Shown in pieces: positions 7,918 to 17,981 of a stretch of DNA of 64,000 bases. Source of the stretch: Gottschalkia purinilytica (GTDB lineage: Bacteria; Bacillota; Clostridia; Tissierellales; Gottschalkiaceae); assembly GCF_001190785.1 (NCBI RefSeq), contig NZ_LGSS01000004.1:62001-126000 (forward strand), read 5' to 3'. The translations under genes were made by a program, and so were the position numbers. The first letter of the stretch is position 1; every line of letters starts with the position of its first letter. Under the pieces are notes generated by a model. It saw nothing but the letters and a program-made list of their open reading frames with translations, was not told the DNA's origin and ran no database searches.

Positions 7918-8619
7918 TCATTGTATATTTGAACTATCTAAATTCTGATTAACATTATTTATTATTTCACCATCTTGTATAGTCACACATACATCAGCTA
8001 TAGCTGCTATACTATCATTATGTGTTATCATAACTAAAGTTTGTCCAAATTTTTGAACACAAAATTTTAAAAGATTAATAACTTCATCTGTAGTTTTACT
8101 ATCTAAGTTTCCTGTTGGCTCATCTGCAAATATGATTTCTGGTTTATTTGCTAAAGCCCTTGCTATAGCTACTCTTTGTTGCTGTCCTCCTGAAAGTTCA
8201 TTTGGAAACTTATTTATCTTATCTTTAAGTCCTAGTACATCTATTATTTCTGATATATACTTAGTATCTATCTTTTTATTATCTATTGATACTGGTAATG
8301 TTATGTTTTCATATACATCTATAACTGGTATAAGGTTGAAACTTTGAAATATAAATCCGAACTTTTGTCTTCTTAATCTTGATAATTCTTCTTCTGATAA
8401 ATTAAGTATATTTTTATCATTTAACATTACTTTTCCTGTTGTTGGATTATCTAGTCCTGCTGCACAATGTAAAAATGTACTTTTTCCTGAACCACTAGCA
8501 CCAACTATAGCTGTAAACTTACCACTCTCTATAGATAATGAAACATTTTTTAAAGCTTCTACCCTATTTTCACCTTTTCCATAAGTTTTGCTTAAATTAA
8601 TTATTTCAAGTTTATTCAT
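7918..8619 (-). CDS. ABC transporter ATP-binding protein, MacB/LolD/BceA type
   Basis: This 233-residue cytoplasmic ATPase energises FtsX-type permeases. It has Walker A GASGSGKST (about 40-48), the Q-loop, signature LSGGQQQRVAIARAL, Walker B with DEPTGNLDS and the H-loop MITHN. The signature and DEPTGNLDS are typical of the antimicrobial-peptide/lipoprotein-export subfamily. It lies 30 nt after the 852-residue permease and is probably transcribed from that gene. It may serve both large permeases here, since only one ATPase gene is present. Confidence 0.92.
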   Translation of the reverse strand: MNKLEIINLSKTYGKGENRVEALKNVSLSIESGKFTAIVGASGSGKSTFLHCAAGLDNPTTGKVMLNDKNILNLSEEELSRLRRQKFGFIFQSFNLIPVIDVYENITLPVSIDNKKIDTKYISEIIDVLGLKDKINKFPNELSGGQQQRVAIARALANKPEIIFADEPTGNLDSKTTDEVINLLKFCVQKFGQTLVMITHNDSIAAIADVCVTIQDGEIINNVNQNLDSSNIQ

Positions 8620-8649
8620 ATTTAAACATTCGCCCCTTAAAATATTTTT

Positions 8650-11208
8650 TTATTCTGTCACTTTTAACCCTTCTACTATATTCATTTTTTCTATCTTTCT
8701 TTTAGATATATAAGCTACTATTATGCAAATTATTATTGTAATCGTAGTAAATTGTAATATTTCCACTATAGGTATATTGAATTGTGATATATTTTCTATA
8801 TTAAATGCTTCTTTAATTTGATTATTATAAAATGATATAACTTCATAATACTTATATGATCCTACTATAGCAGCTACTATACTACTTAATATCCCGTATA
8901 TTAATGTTTCTTTTATTATCATATTTCTAATACGTCTATTTGTCATACCAATAGCTCTTAATAGTGCAAACTCATTCGTACGTATTAGTAAACTTGTTTT
9001 TATTGTTCCAAATATATTTATTCCTGCTATAAAAAGAATTAATGCAACTATAACTTGATATTCTCGTTTTCTTTCATCTGGCCCTTGCTGATCAATCTTT
9101 TGTTCTTCTGTCTTACTTTCTATTTTTGCAAGTGGCTCGCCTTTGAATTTATCTTTTAACTCATTGTAAATATCATTTTCTTTTTCCTTTTCAGTTTCTA
9201 AGAAAATTTCATTGTATGTGTTCTTATTTGATATATCTGATACATATTTATCTGGAACTATAATTTCAAAATAACTTCCAAAAGAACTATCTCCTTCATA
9301 AACCCAGTTATCTTTTAGAAAAGCTCCTACTCTAACCTTCTGTTCTTTATATGAAACTTTTTCTTCTTCAATGACTGGAACTTTTATAGTCAATATGTCT
9401 CCTATTTTTAGATTCTTTTTGGTTTTGTCAGGTTTACTTGTTTTTCCATTGTAATAGTAATTACATACTACAGCATTAGGATATTCTTCCTCTCTATATT
9501 CTGGAACTTTACCGTTTTCAGTATATTTTTTCAACTTATTCCATGATTTATTATCGTATCCACTCATCAACATACCTATTTCTACGTTATTGTTAGCATT
9601 TTTAGGATCAAGGCGATATTCGACATAGTTTTCTTCTAAATTCTTAACTTCTAACTTTAAAAATCCGCGTAAGTTAATTTTTGTTTTTATATCCTTTACT
9701 CCATCCATTTTAGCCATTTTCTCTACATCTTTCTTTGTATATCCTGTAAAGTTATCATCTGAATTCATATCACTATATAACGTTAGTGAATAATGTTGCA
9801 TTCTTAAATCTTTCGATCTTGTATACATATATGAATCATTACTAAGAACCGCCATATTATTTATGAATAAGATTCCTCCCATACTTATAGCTATAATAGA
9901 TACTAGAGCCCTAAATTTATTTCTACCAATATTTCTATATGCCATTTCTCCTGTAGTTCCAAATAATTTTCTAATTGCTCTATGGTAGAATCTTTTCTTC
10001 CTATACCTAGGTAATTTATCCGTTTTTCTAAGTGCCTCTAGTGGAGATATTCTTCCTGATATCCAAATTGGAACTATACTTGATAATAATACTGTTATTG
10101 CACTAATTTTTATTGCTTTAACTATATGCTTCATACTCACATACATATCTGATCTTGATATATGTATATCTATAAAATTGCTATTGAACATTTTTATTCC
10201 GAAATATGAAAATGCTAGTCCAAATATTAATCCAAGTAAGGTTCCTATAATAAATATAACTACACTTTGAATTCCAATTATAAGCCTTATCTTCCTCTTA
10301 GATATTCCAACTACTCTAAATAACCCTATCTGCTTTATCATATCCATTAGAGATATATTAAACATGTTGTATATCAATATAATAGATGTAACTACAATTA
10401 TTCTTTTTATGTTTTTGCTAACGTCATTTTCTCCAGATAAGCTGTATTCTGATAAGGCCATAACAAGTATCTCATTTTCAGTTAAATCTTTTGGGTTAAT
10501 CTTATACTCTCCTAATATTTTATGTAATATTTTTCTCGCATTTGTTTTAGACTTTAATTTAACTATACTCTCATAACTTATAAGCTCTTGAGGTAATATT
10601 GATGTTTCACCTTCCTTAAAGTATGTAAAACCTCTAAATTGATACCAGTTTTTATAATAGTAATCTGGTTTACTTATTATCCCAACTAACTTAAATGACT
10701 TTGTTTCCATAAATATTTGATTAATGCCATTTTCATCTTTATATTCTTTTTTTACTTTAAATTCAATGTTCTGATTTAACTTTTCTTCTAACTTCATATA
10801 CTTCATAGCTTGAGATTCTAGTACAATTTCATCATTTTTACTAGGCAGTCGCCCTTTTTTAATACTATATCCTGTCATTTCTATATATTTTTTATCAGAT
10901 GAGTCTAATTTTATAAATGTTCCGTTTTCTGATACAATACTTCCAAGACTAGCAACTCCCGATGATTCCTTTACATCTTTGTCATTCTTTATTTTCTCTA
11001 ATTTATCTTTACTTAAATTGCTATAAGTACCATCATATCCTCCATACATATGATATATCATTTTTAATTGTTTCTTACTTTGACTTTCATTTGTTACGTC
11101 AAATCCAAATACTAACATAACTGCCAAAGAAACTCCAAGAACCATAGCAAATGTTCTTCCCTTCTGTTTCTTTAAATATGCTAAAGCTAATTTTACATAT
11201 GTCCTCAT
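8650..11208 (-). CDS. FtsX-type ABC transporter permease (antimicrobial-peptide type)
   Basis: This 852-residue integral membrane protein follows the COG0577 plan. It has one N-terminal helix (about 18-38), a large extracytoplasmic domain (about 40-265) and three helices (about 265-385). A second helix (about 437-455), a second large external domain (about 456-720) and three C-terminal helices follow. Proteins of this type act in peptide-antibiotic resistance, lipid II-linked sensing or lipoprotein export, powered by a MacB-like ATPase. The gene is directly upstream of its ATPase. A BceR-like operator lies about 110 bp upstream. Substrate unknown. Confidence 0.85.
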   Translation of the reverse strand: MRTYVKLALAYLKKQKGRTFAMVLGVSLAVMLVFGFDVTNESQSKKQLKMIYHMYGGYDGTYSNLSKDKLEKIKNDKDVKESSGVASLGSIVSENGTFIKLDSSDKKYIEMTGYSIKKGRLPSKNDEIVLESQAMKYMKLEEKLNQNIEFKVKKEYKDENGINQIFMETKSFKLVGIISKPDYYYKNWYQFRGFTYFKEGETSILPQELISYESIVKLKSKTNARKILHKILGEYKINPKDLTENEILVMALSEYSLSGENDVSKNIKRIIVVTSIILIYNMFNISLMDMIKQIGLFRVVGISKRKIRLIIGIQSVVIFIIGTLLGLIFGLAFSYFGIKMFNSNFIDIHISRSDMYVSMKHIVKAIKISAITVLLSSIVPIWISGRISPLEALRKTDKLPRYRKKRFYHRAIRKLFGTTGEMAYRNIGRNKFRALVSIIAISMGGILFINNMAVLSNDSYMYTRSKDLRMQHYSLTLYSDMNSDDNFTGYTKKDVEKMAKMDGVKDIKTKINLRGFLKLEVKNLEENYVEYRLDPKNANNNVEIGMLMSGYDNKSWNKLKKYTENGKVPEYREEEYPNAVVCNYYYNGKTSKPDKTKKNLKIGDILTIKVPVIEEEKVSYKEQKVRVGAFLKDNWVYEGDSSFGSYFEIIVPDKYVSDISNKNTYNEIFLETEKEKENDIYNELKDKFKGEPLAKIESKTEEQKIDQQGPDERKREYQVIVALILFIAGINIFGTIKTSLLIRTNEFALLRAIGMTNRRIRNMIIKETLIYGILSSIVAAIVGSYKYYEVISFYNNQIKEAFNIENISQFNIPIVEILQFTTITIIICIIVAYISKRKIEKMNIVEGLKVTE

Positions 11209-11291
11209 TTTTTCCTCCTTTATATAAATAGTTTACTATTATAGTCTTATAACAATAAAACCTTATGTTCTATAGTAATAATACTTCCTTT

Positions 11292-11371
11292 ACCTTACAA
11301 ATCGCTTTAATATTCCTTACAGTTTTGTAAAGTCATAAAAAAATAAAGGAAACTTAAATTAAGCTTCCTTT
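11292..11371 (-). promoter_or_regulatory. Upstream region with BceR-like operator (first copy) and terminator
   Basis: The dyad TTACA-GTTT-TGTAA (11317-11330) fits the TnACA-N4-TGTAA inverted repeat described for BceR-type response regulators. Another TTACAA half-site lies at 11295-11300. The terminator of the upstream permease gene (11345-11371, overlapping its stop codon) adjoins it. The whole block recurs at 14029-14104. Confidence 0.6.
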
Positions 11372-13994
11372 ATTCAACATGTCTTATAGCTTCTGTTACT
11401 TCCATCTTATTAACTTTTCTTTTTGGTCCTATTGTAGCAATATACCCTATAAAAAGATTTATAAATATAACCACTAGGTAATCCCATGGATTTATAAAGA
11501 ATTTCTTAAAAGAAAGTGGATTTTCGTAAATATATGCCCAATATATAAAAATTGATAATTGTATTATAAATATTACTATAACTGTAAATATAGAAGAAAT
11601 AAGTCCATAGAATATACCTTCAAATACTATCATTTCCTTAAATTGTTTTGTCGTAAGACCTACTGCCTTCATAATTCCATGCTCTCTTACCCTAGACATT
11701 AAATTGTAGTTTATATTATTAAATATACTTAGTCCACTTATTATTATTAGAACTATAGTAGTTGAGTTCTGTATTAAATTATATGTATTTACAGACTTTT
11801 CAGTGGATACGTTAAAACCATATCTATCATCTAGCTCTGTTCCTGGTATAAGCTCTGATATTTTTTGAACTTCTTTTCTCAATTTTTCATATTCATATTT
11901 ACTAGTCCTATTTTTGGCATATAGTCTAATAGTTCTATACTTATCTATACCTGAAAACTCTTTAAACATATTTTCTGATATTATGACATATGGTGATCTA
12001 GTACTATGCAACCAGGAAATATCTTCATCTGGGAAATACTCTATTATACCAACTATATTAAATTCTTTCTCTATATATTGTGACCTATATTTTTCGTGTT
12101 CATTTAAGAGTATGAGATTATCTAATGATTTATCGTATCCTTTCTTAGGTATAGTTAATTTCAATTTATCTCCTATGTCAAAGTTAAATACAGGTTTTAA
12201 TTTATTATCTCCCGGTTCCCTATATAGCCTACCATTCTTATTTGACTTTGGAATATATATTATAGCTGAAGGCTCGTTTTTCATCTTTTTTAAATCTATA
12301 CTTCCTTTTTCAAGTACTTGCTCTAATGATCTTAAGTCATTATCAGATAGTCCCAAAACTATATTCCTAACTAATATTTCCTCTTCATCATCTCCATTAA
12401 AAGCAAATCTCCCCATATCTTGAGGATGCCCCCCATTGTCCATATATTTTATATAGTTTTCTCCATTTATACCATTCATATATTTCTTATTTAGCTTTAT
12501 TTTAGAGTAAAGTATTTGTTTGAAAGAAACAGATTTAACTTGTGGTAACTTTTTTATATCCTCTATTTGTTCTTTAGTATAGCCTTCTTTCATAGGAGTT
12601 TTGTCATTCAAGTCTAATCTAAAATCAGTTACTTCAAGTCTACCTGTATCTATTTGATAACTATGCTCTCTATCAAAAAGCTCACTTCTAAATCTTTCTG
12701 CCATAAACATGTTACAACCTATAGCCATTGAAATTATAGTAAAGATAACAGCTTTTTTATTTCTCTTTAAGTTCTTGTATGCAACTTTTTTCGATATCAT
12801 TAAATGTTTTTCTATAAAACTTTCTTTTTTATTAATTTTTATATGTTTATCTTGAGTTGCTTTATTTATAGCTTCTAAAGGAGACATCTTATTAACAATC
12901 AATACCCCTCTAATAGCTGCAATTCCTATAGCTACAAAGTTCGTTATCATAGATAATATAATTGAAAAAGATGATATTACTTTTATATCTAGCTTATAAA
13001 TTCCTTCTACAAATCTACTTGTAAAACTACCTTTAAAAAAGTAAAGAACAGTTGATCCTAATATTATTCCTAAAATCATTCCTATAATATATATAATTCC
13101 TATCTCTGAAAATATAATATATACTACTTGTTTATTTGTAGTACCTATTGATCTCATTATTCCGAATTCTTGAATCCTTTTAAGCACTGATACACCATAT
13201 ATGCTATATATCACCATTCCTCCAATGATCATTAATGTAACTGATCTTTTAACTAATTCCCAATCTATAGCATTTAATTGTCCCATGGCTCCAAGTAAAT
13301 CTTTATTTAATATTATTTGATTTCTTCTTTTGATACCTATTTCTTTTCCTATTCTATTTGCTTCATTTCTATATTCTGTTTTATCTTTAAATTCTACATA
13401 AGAATTTATATGATTTTCTCTATTTATTAGATTTTCTTTATTAAATCCTACAAAAGCTTCAAGTTGTCCTTCTTTTTGTTTACATAATCTATTTTTTACT
13501 ATTCCGACTATTTTAAACTTTCTCTGTCCATTTTCTTCTAAATTCATATTTAAAGTTTGACCCAGTTCATGTTTAATATTTAACCTATCTAAAACCCATT
13601 TTTCTATGGCAATTTCATTAGGTTCTTTTGGAAATCTACCTGATTCTAATTCTGTACTTTCCATATACAAAATCTTTTCGTCAGCTCCTAACATTTTAAC
13701 TGTTAGTTTATTTTCAGTATTCCATGTATCATAGTAAAATGATGATGCTAATGTCCTTATATTTTTATTTTCTTTGATTTTTTCTATTTGATTTAAATTA
13801 ATTTCATCATATATAGTATGATAAACTCCACTAAACTTTTTAGCTTCATTTACTTGTACTACTCTTGAGCTTTCCCATACAGATCCTGTAAATATTACTA
13901 AAACTGAACTTAAAACTATACTTAAAATCATAGAAATTGATCTTTTAGGATATTTTAATATGTATTTTAATGATAACTTAATGTATTTTAGCAA
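11370..13994 (-). CDS. FtsX-type ABC transporter permease, paralogue of the neighbouring permease
   Basis: This 874-residue membrane protein has the same two-repeat plan: helix about 15-40, external domain to about 245, three helices (about 248-365), helix about 416-436, external domain to about 745, and three C-terminal helices. The predicted start is TTG at 13994 with AAGGAGG 7 nt upstream; no ATG fits better. Its own BceR-like operator and terminator mean it can be expressed independently of the downstream permease-ATPase pair. No dedicated ATPase adjoins it, so it probably shares the one at 7918. Function is inferred from family. Confidence 0.85.
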   Translation of the reverse strand: MLKYIKLSLKYILKYPKRSISMILSIVLSSVLVIFTGSVWESSRVVQVNEAKKFSGVYHTIYDEINLNQIEKIKENKNIRTLASSFYYDTWNTENKLTVKMLGADEKILYMESTELESGRFPKEPNEIAIEKWVLDRLNIKHELGQTLNMNLEENGQRKFKIVGIVKNRLCKQKEGQLEAFVGFNKENLINRENHINSYVEFKDKTEYRNEANRIGKEIGIKRRNQIILNKDLLGAMGQLNAIDWELVKRSVTLMIIGGMVIYSIYGVSVLKRIQEFGIMRSIGTTNKQVVYIIFSEIGIIYIIGMILGIILGSTVLYFFKGSFTSRFVEGIYKLDIKVISSFSIILSMITNFVAIGIAAIRGVLIVNKMSPLEAINKATQDKHIKINKKESFIEKHLMISKKVAYKNLKRNKKAVIFTIISMAIGCNMFMAERFRSELFDREHSYQIDTGRLEVTDFRLDLNDKTPMKEGYTKEQIEDIKKLPQVKSVSFKQILYSKIKLNKKYMNGINGENYIKYMDNGGHPQDMGRFAFNGDDEEEILVRNIVLGLSDNDLRSLEQVLEKGSIDLKKMKNEPSAIIYIPKSNKNGRLYREPGDNKLKPVFNFDIGDKLKLTIPKKGYDKSLDNLILLNEHEKYRSQYIEKEFNIVGIIEYFPDEDISWLHSTRSPYVIISENMFKEFSGIDKYRTIRLYAKNRTSKYEYEKLRKEVQKISELIPGTELDDRYGFNVSTEKSVNTYNLIQNSTTIVLIIISGLSIFNNINYNLMSRVREHGIMKAVGLTTKQFKEMIVFEGIFYGLISSIFTVIVIFIIQLSIFIYWAYIYENPLSFKKFFINPWDYLVVIFINLFIGYIATIGPKRKVNKMEVTEAIRHVE

Positions 13995-14028
13995 AGTTCG
14001 ACCTCCTTATAACAAAGATACCAAATTT

Positions 14029-14104
14029 ACCTTACAAGTTACTTTAACATTTCTTACAGTTTTGTAAAGTCACAGTAATAAAGGAAACTTAAAATAGTTT
14101 CCTC
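14029..14104 (-). promoter_or_regulatory. Upstream region with BceR-like operator (second copy)
   Basis: The dyad TTACAGTTTTGTAA (14054-14067) is identical to that at 11317-11330. The preceding half-site CTTACAA (14031-14037) and the following AATAAAGGAAACTT hairpin also match the first copy. This points to tandem duplication of an operator-permease unit. Confidence 0.6.
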
Positions 14105-14133
14105 GAGCTGTATTCATCTCATAAATATCATAA

Positions 14134-14160
14134 AAAAGACTTATCAATTGACAAGTCTTT
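14134..14160 (-). terminator. Intrinsic terminator downstream of the rhodanese gene
   Basis: AAAGACTTATC pairs with its complement around AATT. On the minus strand a run of T follows. The stretch from here to 14365 shows nothing else recognisable. Confidence 0.6.
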
Positions 14161-14365
14161 ATAATTATCTTTTTTATTAAGTTTATATTTCTTAGTTTCT
14201 TTAATTAAAAGTAATTATGATAGTTCTTATTTTATCACTTTGAAAAGTATTTACTATATTAATACTTGTATATTTTTTATATTCTATTAAAATAGTCTAC
14301 TAAATTCGTCTTGAATACATTTAATCTGTATTTTAAATAGTATAAATATCTATTTCGTTTTTTCA

Positions 14366-14686
14366 TTACTTTTTCATATTTCCTACATAAGACCGTATTC
14401 CACCAGAAACATTAATCACATCAAATCCCATATCTTTTAATTTACTGCAAGTTTTTGTACTTCTTCCTCCTGATCTACACATAATATAGTATTTTTCTTC
14501 CTTGTTCAAGTATTTTTCAGGATTGGCTAATAAGTTATTCATTGAAATATTTTTTGCACTTTCTATACTTCCTTTACTATATTCAGATGGTTCTCTAATA
14601 TCAATTAGATTTATTTTTCCTATTAATGAATCTATATTATTAATATTGATTTCTTTTTTATTGTCTTTTTTAAATAAATTAAACAT
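14366..14686 (-). CDS. Rhodanese-like domain protein
   Basis: This 106-residue protein is a single rhodanese domain. It has LIDIREPSEYSKGSI (about 28-42) and the active-site loop CRSGGRS (Cys69 region), a catalytic cysteine that can carry a persulfide. Such proteins transfer sulfane sulfur or act in thiol homeostasis. GGTGAT precedes the ATG. It is a single gene between the ABC permeases and a kinase-like gene, with no functional link visible. Confidence 0.88.
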   Translation of the reverse strand: MFNLFKKDNKKEININNIDSLIGKINLIDIREPSEYSKGSIESAKNISMNNLLANPEKYLNKEEKYYIMCRSGGRSTKTCSKLKDMGFDVINVSGGIRSYVGNMKK

Positions 14687-14894
14687 ACTGTATCACCTTC
14701 ACTATTTCCAAATTTTGAATATCTAGTTATACTATTTTTATTATTTCTTCATAAATCTTTTAATATTCGTATTTATAAAAAAGACATGAGATAACATGAT
14801 AGCTACGTTCTATAGTATAAACTACATTATTTTTGTTTACAATTTCAGTTTCTTTTAATAAAAAATATTGTTATATACACAATTTTTTTATTTT

Positions 14895-15464
14895 TTACAC
14901 TCTAGCTTCAGAATCTGCTCTTCGAATTATTTCATCTACAGTCTCTTCTGGAGTTAAATCAGATGAATCCAACCATAATCCAATATGCGGTGTTTCTTTA
15001 TGAAATGCATCATTAAGTTCATCGACAGTCCATGTTGTATAAGCTGTCTTGTTTCTTTTTGCTTCTCTTTCTGCTACTACATTAGCACTCGGACAAAGTA
15101 CAATAATATACAATGGTCTACTTTTTATCATTTCAATGAATGTTCTCATTTCTTTTCCTAAATACGTGTCTTGTACTACTACTGTAAATCCAGCATTGTG
15201 GTATGTATCTGCTGTTTGTGCTGCAAGTTTATACCTTAATAATAGCTGATCAACTGCCTGTTGTTGAGCGTCAGGTGTCATATCTACACTTCCAGAAACG
15301 ATCATTCTTCTAAATATATCTCCTCTTACATGAACTCCTTTTTCAAATCTTTTTGCAAGTAAGTCTGCTACTGTAGATTTTCCTGCTGCCATAATACCTG
15401 TTATTACAAAAACACCTTTTTCAAGTTGATTTTGTTTTTCTAATTCGTGTGATAATTTGTTCAT
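14895..15464 (-). CDS. P-loop NTPase, small-molecule kinase/phosphotransferase-like
   Basis: This 189-residue protein has Walker A GIMAAGKST (about 23-31), followed by VRGDIFRRM (about 46-54), VVVQDTYLG and a REAKRNKT lid-like segment. The arrangement resembles chloramphenicol phosphotransferase-like and gluconate/shikimate kinase-like AAA proteins. It may phosphorylate a small molecule, possibly a drug, but the substrate cannot be assigned. GGAGAG lies 8 nt before the ATG. It has no operon partner. Confidence 0.65.
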   Translation of the reverse strand: MNKLSHELEKQNQLEKGVFVITGIMAAGKSTVADLLAKRFEKGVHVRGDIFRRMIVSGSVDMTPDAQQQAVDQLLLRYKLAAQTADTYHNAGFTVVVQDTYLGKEMRTFIEMIKSRPLYIIVLCPSANVVAEREAKRNKTAYTTWTVDELNDAFHKETPHIGLWLDSSDLTPEETVDEIIRRADSEARV

Positions 15465-15649
15465 ATCTTTCTCTCCTAAATTATTTAACTTTATCTCTAA
15501 CTTATAACAAAGTATTCGATAATAAAATTTTTAATTAATAGCTTACTGGAAATTATCTATCTTCTTAAAATTCTATAAAAGTTTCAAGCTACCTTTCACT
15601 TTTATTATCCAGTTTGTTTTTTATTATTCCTGCACATCTTCTATAAACA

Positions 15650-15676
15650 AAAGAGTCAAGAAAATCTTGACTCTAG
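15650..15676 (-). terminator. panBCD operon terminator
   Basis: The hairpin AGAGTCAAGA-AAA-TCTTGACTCT lies directly after, and touches, the panD stop. A T-rich tail follows on the minus strand. Confidence 0.75.
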
Positions 15677-16056
15677 TTTATATCCCCATGTAATTCTTCA
15701 CTTAGTTCTTCTGCTACTTTATTATTTTCATCTAATATCAATATCTTAGGTTTTAGACTTTTTAATTCTCTTTCATCTATATAACAATAAGCTATTATTA
15801 TAACTATATCTCCAGGTTCTACTAACCTTGCTGCTGCACCATTTAAGCATATAACTCCACTGTCCTTTTCTCCTTCTATAACGTAGGTTTCAAGTCTAGC
15901 ACCATTGTTATTATTCACTATTTGAACTTTTTCTCCTGGAAGTATTCCTGATTTTTCTAACAAACATTTATCTATAGTTATACTTCCAACATAGTTAAGG
16001 TTAGCCTCTGTTACTATAGCTCTGTGTATTTTTGCTTTTAACATATTAAGTAACAT
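15673..16056 (-). CDS. panD: Aspartate 1-decarboxylase
   Basis: This 127-residue cytoplasmic pyruvoyl enzyme makes beta-alanine from L-aspartate for pantothenate synthesis. The self-processing site is Gly24-Ser25 in NYVGSITID; cleavage there yields the pyruvoyl group on residue 25. With the start at 16056 ([13 protein letters not shown]) the numbering matches the well-known enteric enzyme. GGAGG lies 6 nt upstream, inside the end of panC, whose stop is 1 nt away, so translation is coupled. Third gene of the panBCD operon. Confidence 0.97.
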   Translation of the reverse strand: MLLNMLKAKIHRAIVTEANLNYVGSITIDKCLLEKSGILPGEKVQIVNNNNGARLETYVIEGEKDSGVICLNGAAARLVEPGDIVIIIAYCYIDERELKSLKPKILILDENNKVAEELSEELHGDIN

Positions 16057-16057
16057 T

Positions 16058-16909
16058 TTATACCTCCAGATAGATATTGTCTATAAGTCTAGTCTTCCCA
16101 AATTTAACTGCTAATGCTATGATAGTTTTGGTCTTTATGACATCTATTTCCTCTAAAGTTTTAGCATCTAGTATTTCAACATAATCTATCCTAGCTAAAT
16201 TTTTAGAATTTATTTTATTTTCTATGAATTCCTTCAACTTTTTAGCGTCTTTTTCTCCATTTAAATATAACTCCTTAGCTTTAAACAATGACTCTGAAAG
16301 TATTAGAGCTTGTTCTCTTTCTTCTTTACTCAAATAGACATTTCTAGAACTTAGTGCTAGTCCATCATCTTCTCTTACTAATGGACAAGAAATAATATTT
16401 ATATCAAAGTTTAAATCTTCTACCATTTTTTCTATAATTGCCACCTGCTGTGCATCTTTTTCTCCAAAATATGCATTTTTAGGTCTTACTATATTAAATA
16501 GTTTTGCAACTATAGTTGTAACTCCTTTAAAATGTGTTGGTCGAGATAGTCCACATAGCTTCTTAGTTAAATCTCCTTCTACATTTACAAAGGTACAACT
16601 ATTTTTTGTGTATATCTCTTCTACTTCAGGATTAAATACAATATCTGCTCCTGAATCAACAGCCAGTTTAAAATCTCTATCTATATCCTTAGGATAACTA
16701 TCTAAATCTTCATTTTTTCCGAATTGAGTTGGATTCACAAATATACTTACAACTACCAAATCATTATCTTCTCTCGCTTTTTTAATAAGAGACAAATGTC
16801 CTTCATGTAAATATCCCATAGTAGGAACAAATCCTATATTTAGAATTTTTCCATTTTGTATGTTTCTAATTTCGTTTTTTAATTTATCTATAGTTTTTAT
16901 TAAACTCAT
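16058..16909 (-). CDS. panC: Pantothenate synthetase (pantoate-beta-alanine ligase)
   Basis: This 283-residue cytoplasmic enzyme joins pantoate and beta-alanine with ATP, giving pantothenate, AMP and pyrophosphate. The nucleotidyltransferase motif [14 protein letters not shown] (about 29-42) is present, followed by [17 protein letters not shown] and the YFGEKDAQQ region. Length is normal for the family. AAGGGG precedes the ATG. It sits 11 nt after panB and 1 nt before panD. Confidence 0.97.
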   Translation of the reverse strand: MSLIKTIDKLKNEIRNIQNGKILNIGFVPTMGYLHEGHLSLIKKAREDNDLVVVSIFVNPTQFGKNEDLDSYPKDIDRDFKLAVDSGADIVFNPEVEEIYTKNSCTFVNVEGDLTKKLCGLSRPTHFKGVTTIVAKLFNIVRPKNAYFGEKDAQQVAIIEKMVEDLNFDINIISCPLVREDDGLALSSRNVYLSKEEREQALILSESLFKAKELYLNGEKDAKKLKEFIENKINSKNLARIDYVEILDAKTLEEIDVIKTKTIIALAVKFGKTRLIDNIYLEV

Positions 16910-16920
16910 TTCCGCACCCC

Positions 16921-17754
16921 TTAATAAAGCTTCTCTAAAATTCTGTTATCTACAGAAAAAGTATGTTCCTCACTTGGAAACTCTTTATTTTTAACTTCTT
17001 CTATATATCTTCTAACACTATTTTTAATATCATCTTTTAGATTTGCGTATCTTTTTACAAATTTAGGTGTAAAATCAGTATTCATTCCTAACATATCATT
17101 TATCACTAAAACTTGTCCGTCACATCCACTTCCGGCACCTATTCCTATAGTTGGAATGTTAAGTTTTCTAGTTATTAAATCAGCTAAGTCTTTTGGAATA
17201 CCCTCAAGGACTATACCAAATACACCGGCTTCTTCAAGGCTTATTGAATCTTTAATTATTTTCTCGGCTTGACTTTTACTAGTACCTTGAATTTTAAATC
17301 CTCCAAACATATTTATAGATTGAGGAGTTAATCCTATATGACCTAGTACAGGTATTTTTGCATCTATGATAGCCTTTACTTTATCTATTATTTCTACTCC
17401 ACCTTCTAGTTTAACACCTTGAGCAAATCCTTCCTTTACTAATCTACCGGCATTTTTAACTGCTTCTTTTGGACTTACATGGTAAGATAAAAACGGCATG
17501 TCCCCTATTATAAGGGCATTTTTACTTCCCTTAGAAACAGCTTTTAAATGATAAATCATGTCATCAATAGTTACTTGAAGAGTAGAATCATGTCCTAAAA
17601 CTACCATGCCAAGGGAATCTCCCACAAGGATACATTCTATTCCAGCTTCATCTACAAGCTTTGCCATTTGGTAGTCATACGCTGTTAAAACTGTTATTTT
17701 TTGATTTTTCTTTTTGGATTCTAGAAAAGATTTGACTGTAAACTTAGTTTCCAT
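16921..17754 (-). CDS. panB: 3-methyl-2-oxobutanoate hydroxymethyltransferase
   Basis: This 277-residue cytoplasmic enzyme transfers a hydroxymethyl group from methylene-tetrahydrofolate to 2-oxoisovalerate to form ketopantoate. Motifs include TAYDYQMAKLVDEAGIE, VGDSLGMVVLGHDST and GIGAGSGCDGQVLV; the metal and ketoacid site is in the GDSLG and GDMPF regions. The ATG at 17754 is preferred, with GAGG 8 nt upstream; a GTG at 17763 is an alternative. First gene of panBCD, downstream of a leader that ends in a terminator. Confidence 0.96.
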   Translation of the reverse strand: METKFTVKSFLESKKKNQKITVLTAYDYQMAKLVDEAGIECILVGDSLGMVVLGHDSTLQVTIDDMIYHLKAVSKGSKNALIIGDMPFLSYHVSPKEAVKNAGRLVKEGFAQGVKLEGGVEIIDKVKAIIDAKIPVLGHIGLTPQSINMFGGFKIQGTSKSQAEKIIKDSISLEEAGVFGIVLEGIPKDLADLITRKLNIPTIGIGAGSGCDGQVLVINDMLGMNTDFTPKFVKRYANLKDDIKNSVRRYIEEVKNKEFPSEEHTFSVDNRILEKLY

Positions 17755-17826
17755 ACACTTCACCTCATAATATTATTATGATGGTAAGTTTCAAATAGAA
17801 GAGCATATCAGGGGTGTTTAAAATCT

Positions 17827-17981
17827 AAAAATCCTCTTTTTCTTATGACAAAAAGAGGATGTGATCTTCAGTTTTTTCTCTGTCTCAGTCTTAAAAGCTC
17901 TAAGCAGAACATTTATAAATACTAAACTTTTACCTGATAAGTGTACAGCTCTTAAAGATACCATCACTTAAGGCTATTATA
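17827..17981 (-). promoter_or_regulatory. panB leader RNA with premature terminator (candidate riboswitch/attenuator)
   Basis: A promoter fits at 18000-18005 (TTGTCA) and 17976-17981 (TATAAT, spacer 18). The RNA from about 17969 contains a helix-forming pair, ATCTT near its start and AAGAT just before the terminator. The terminator hairpin itself (ATCCTCTTTTT with complement, 17829-17858, T-rich tail) lies about 75 nt before panB. A closing helix next to a terminator is typical of riboswitches. The class is not one recognised here; the published pan RNA motif is one candidate. Confidence 0.5.

Noticed and set aside
11914-12423. Long plus-strand open frame inside the permease gene
   Set aside because: It is the antisense shadow of a clear FtsX permease and shows no start signals or domain features.
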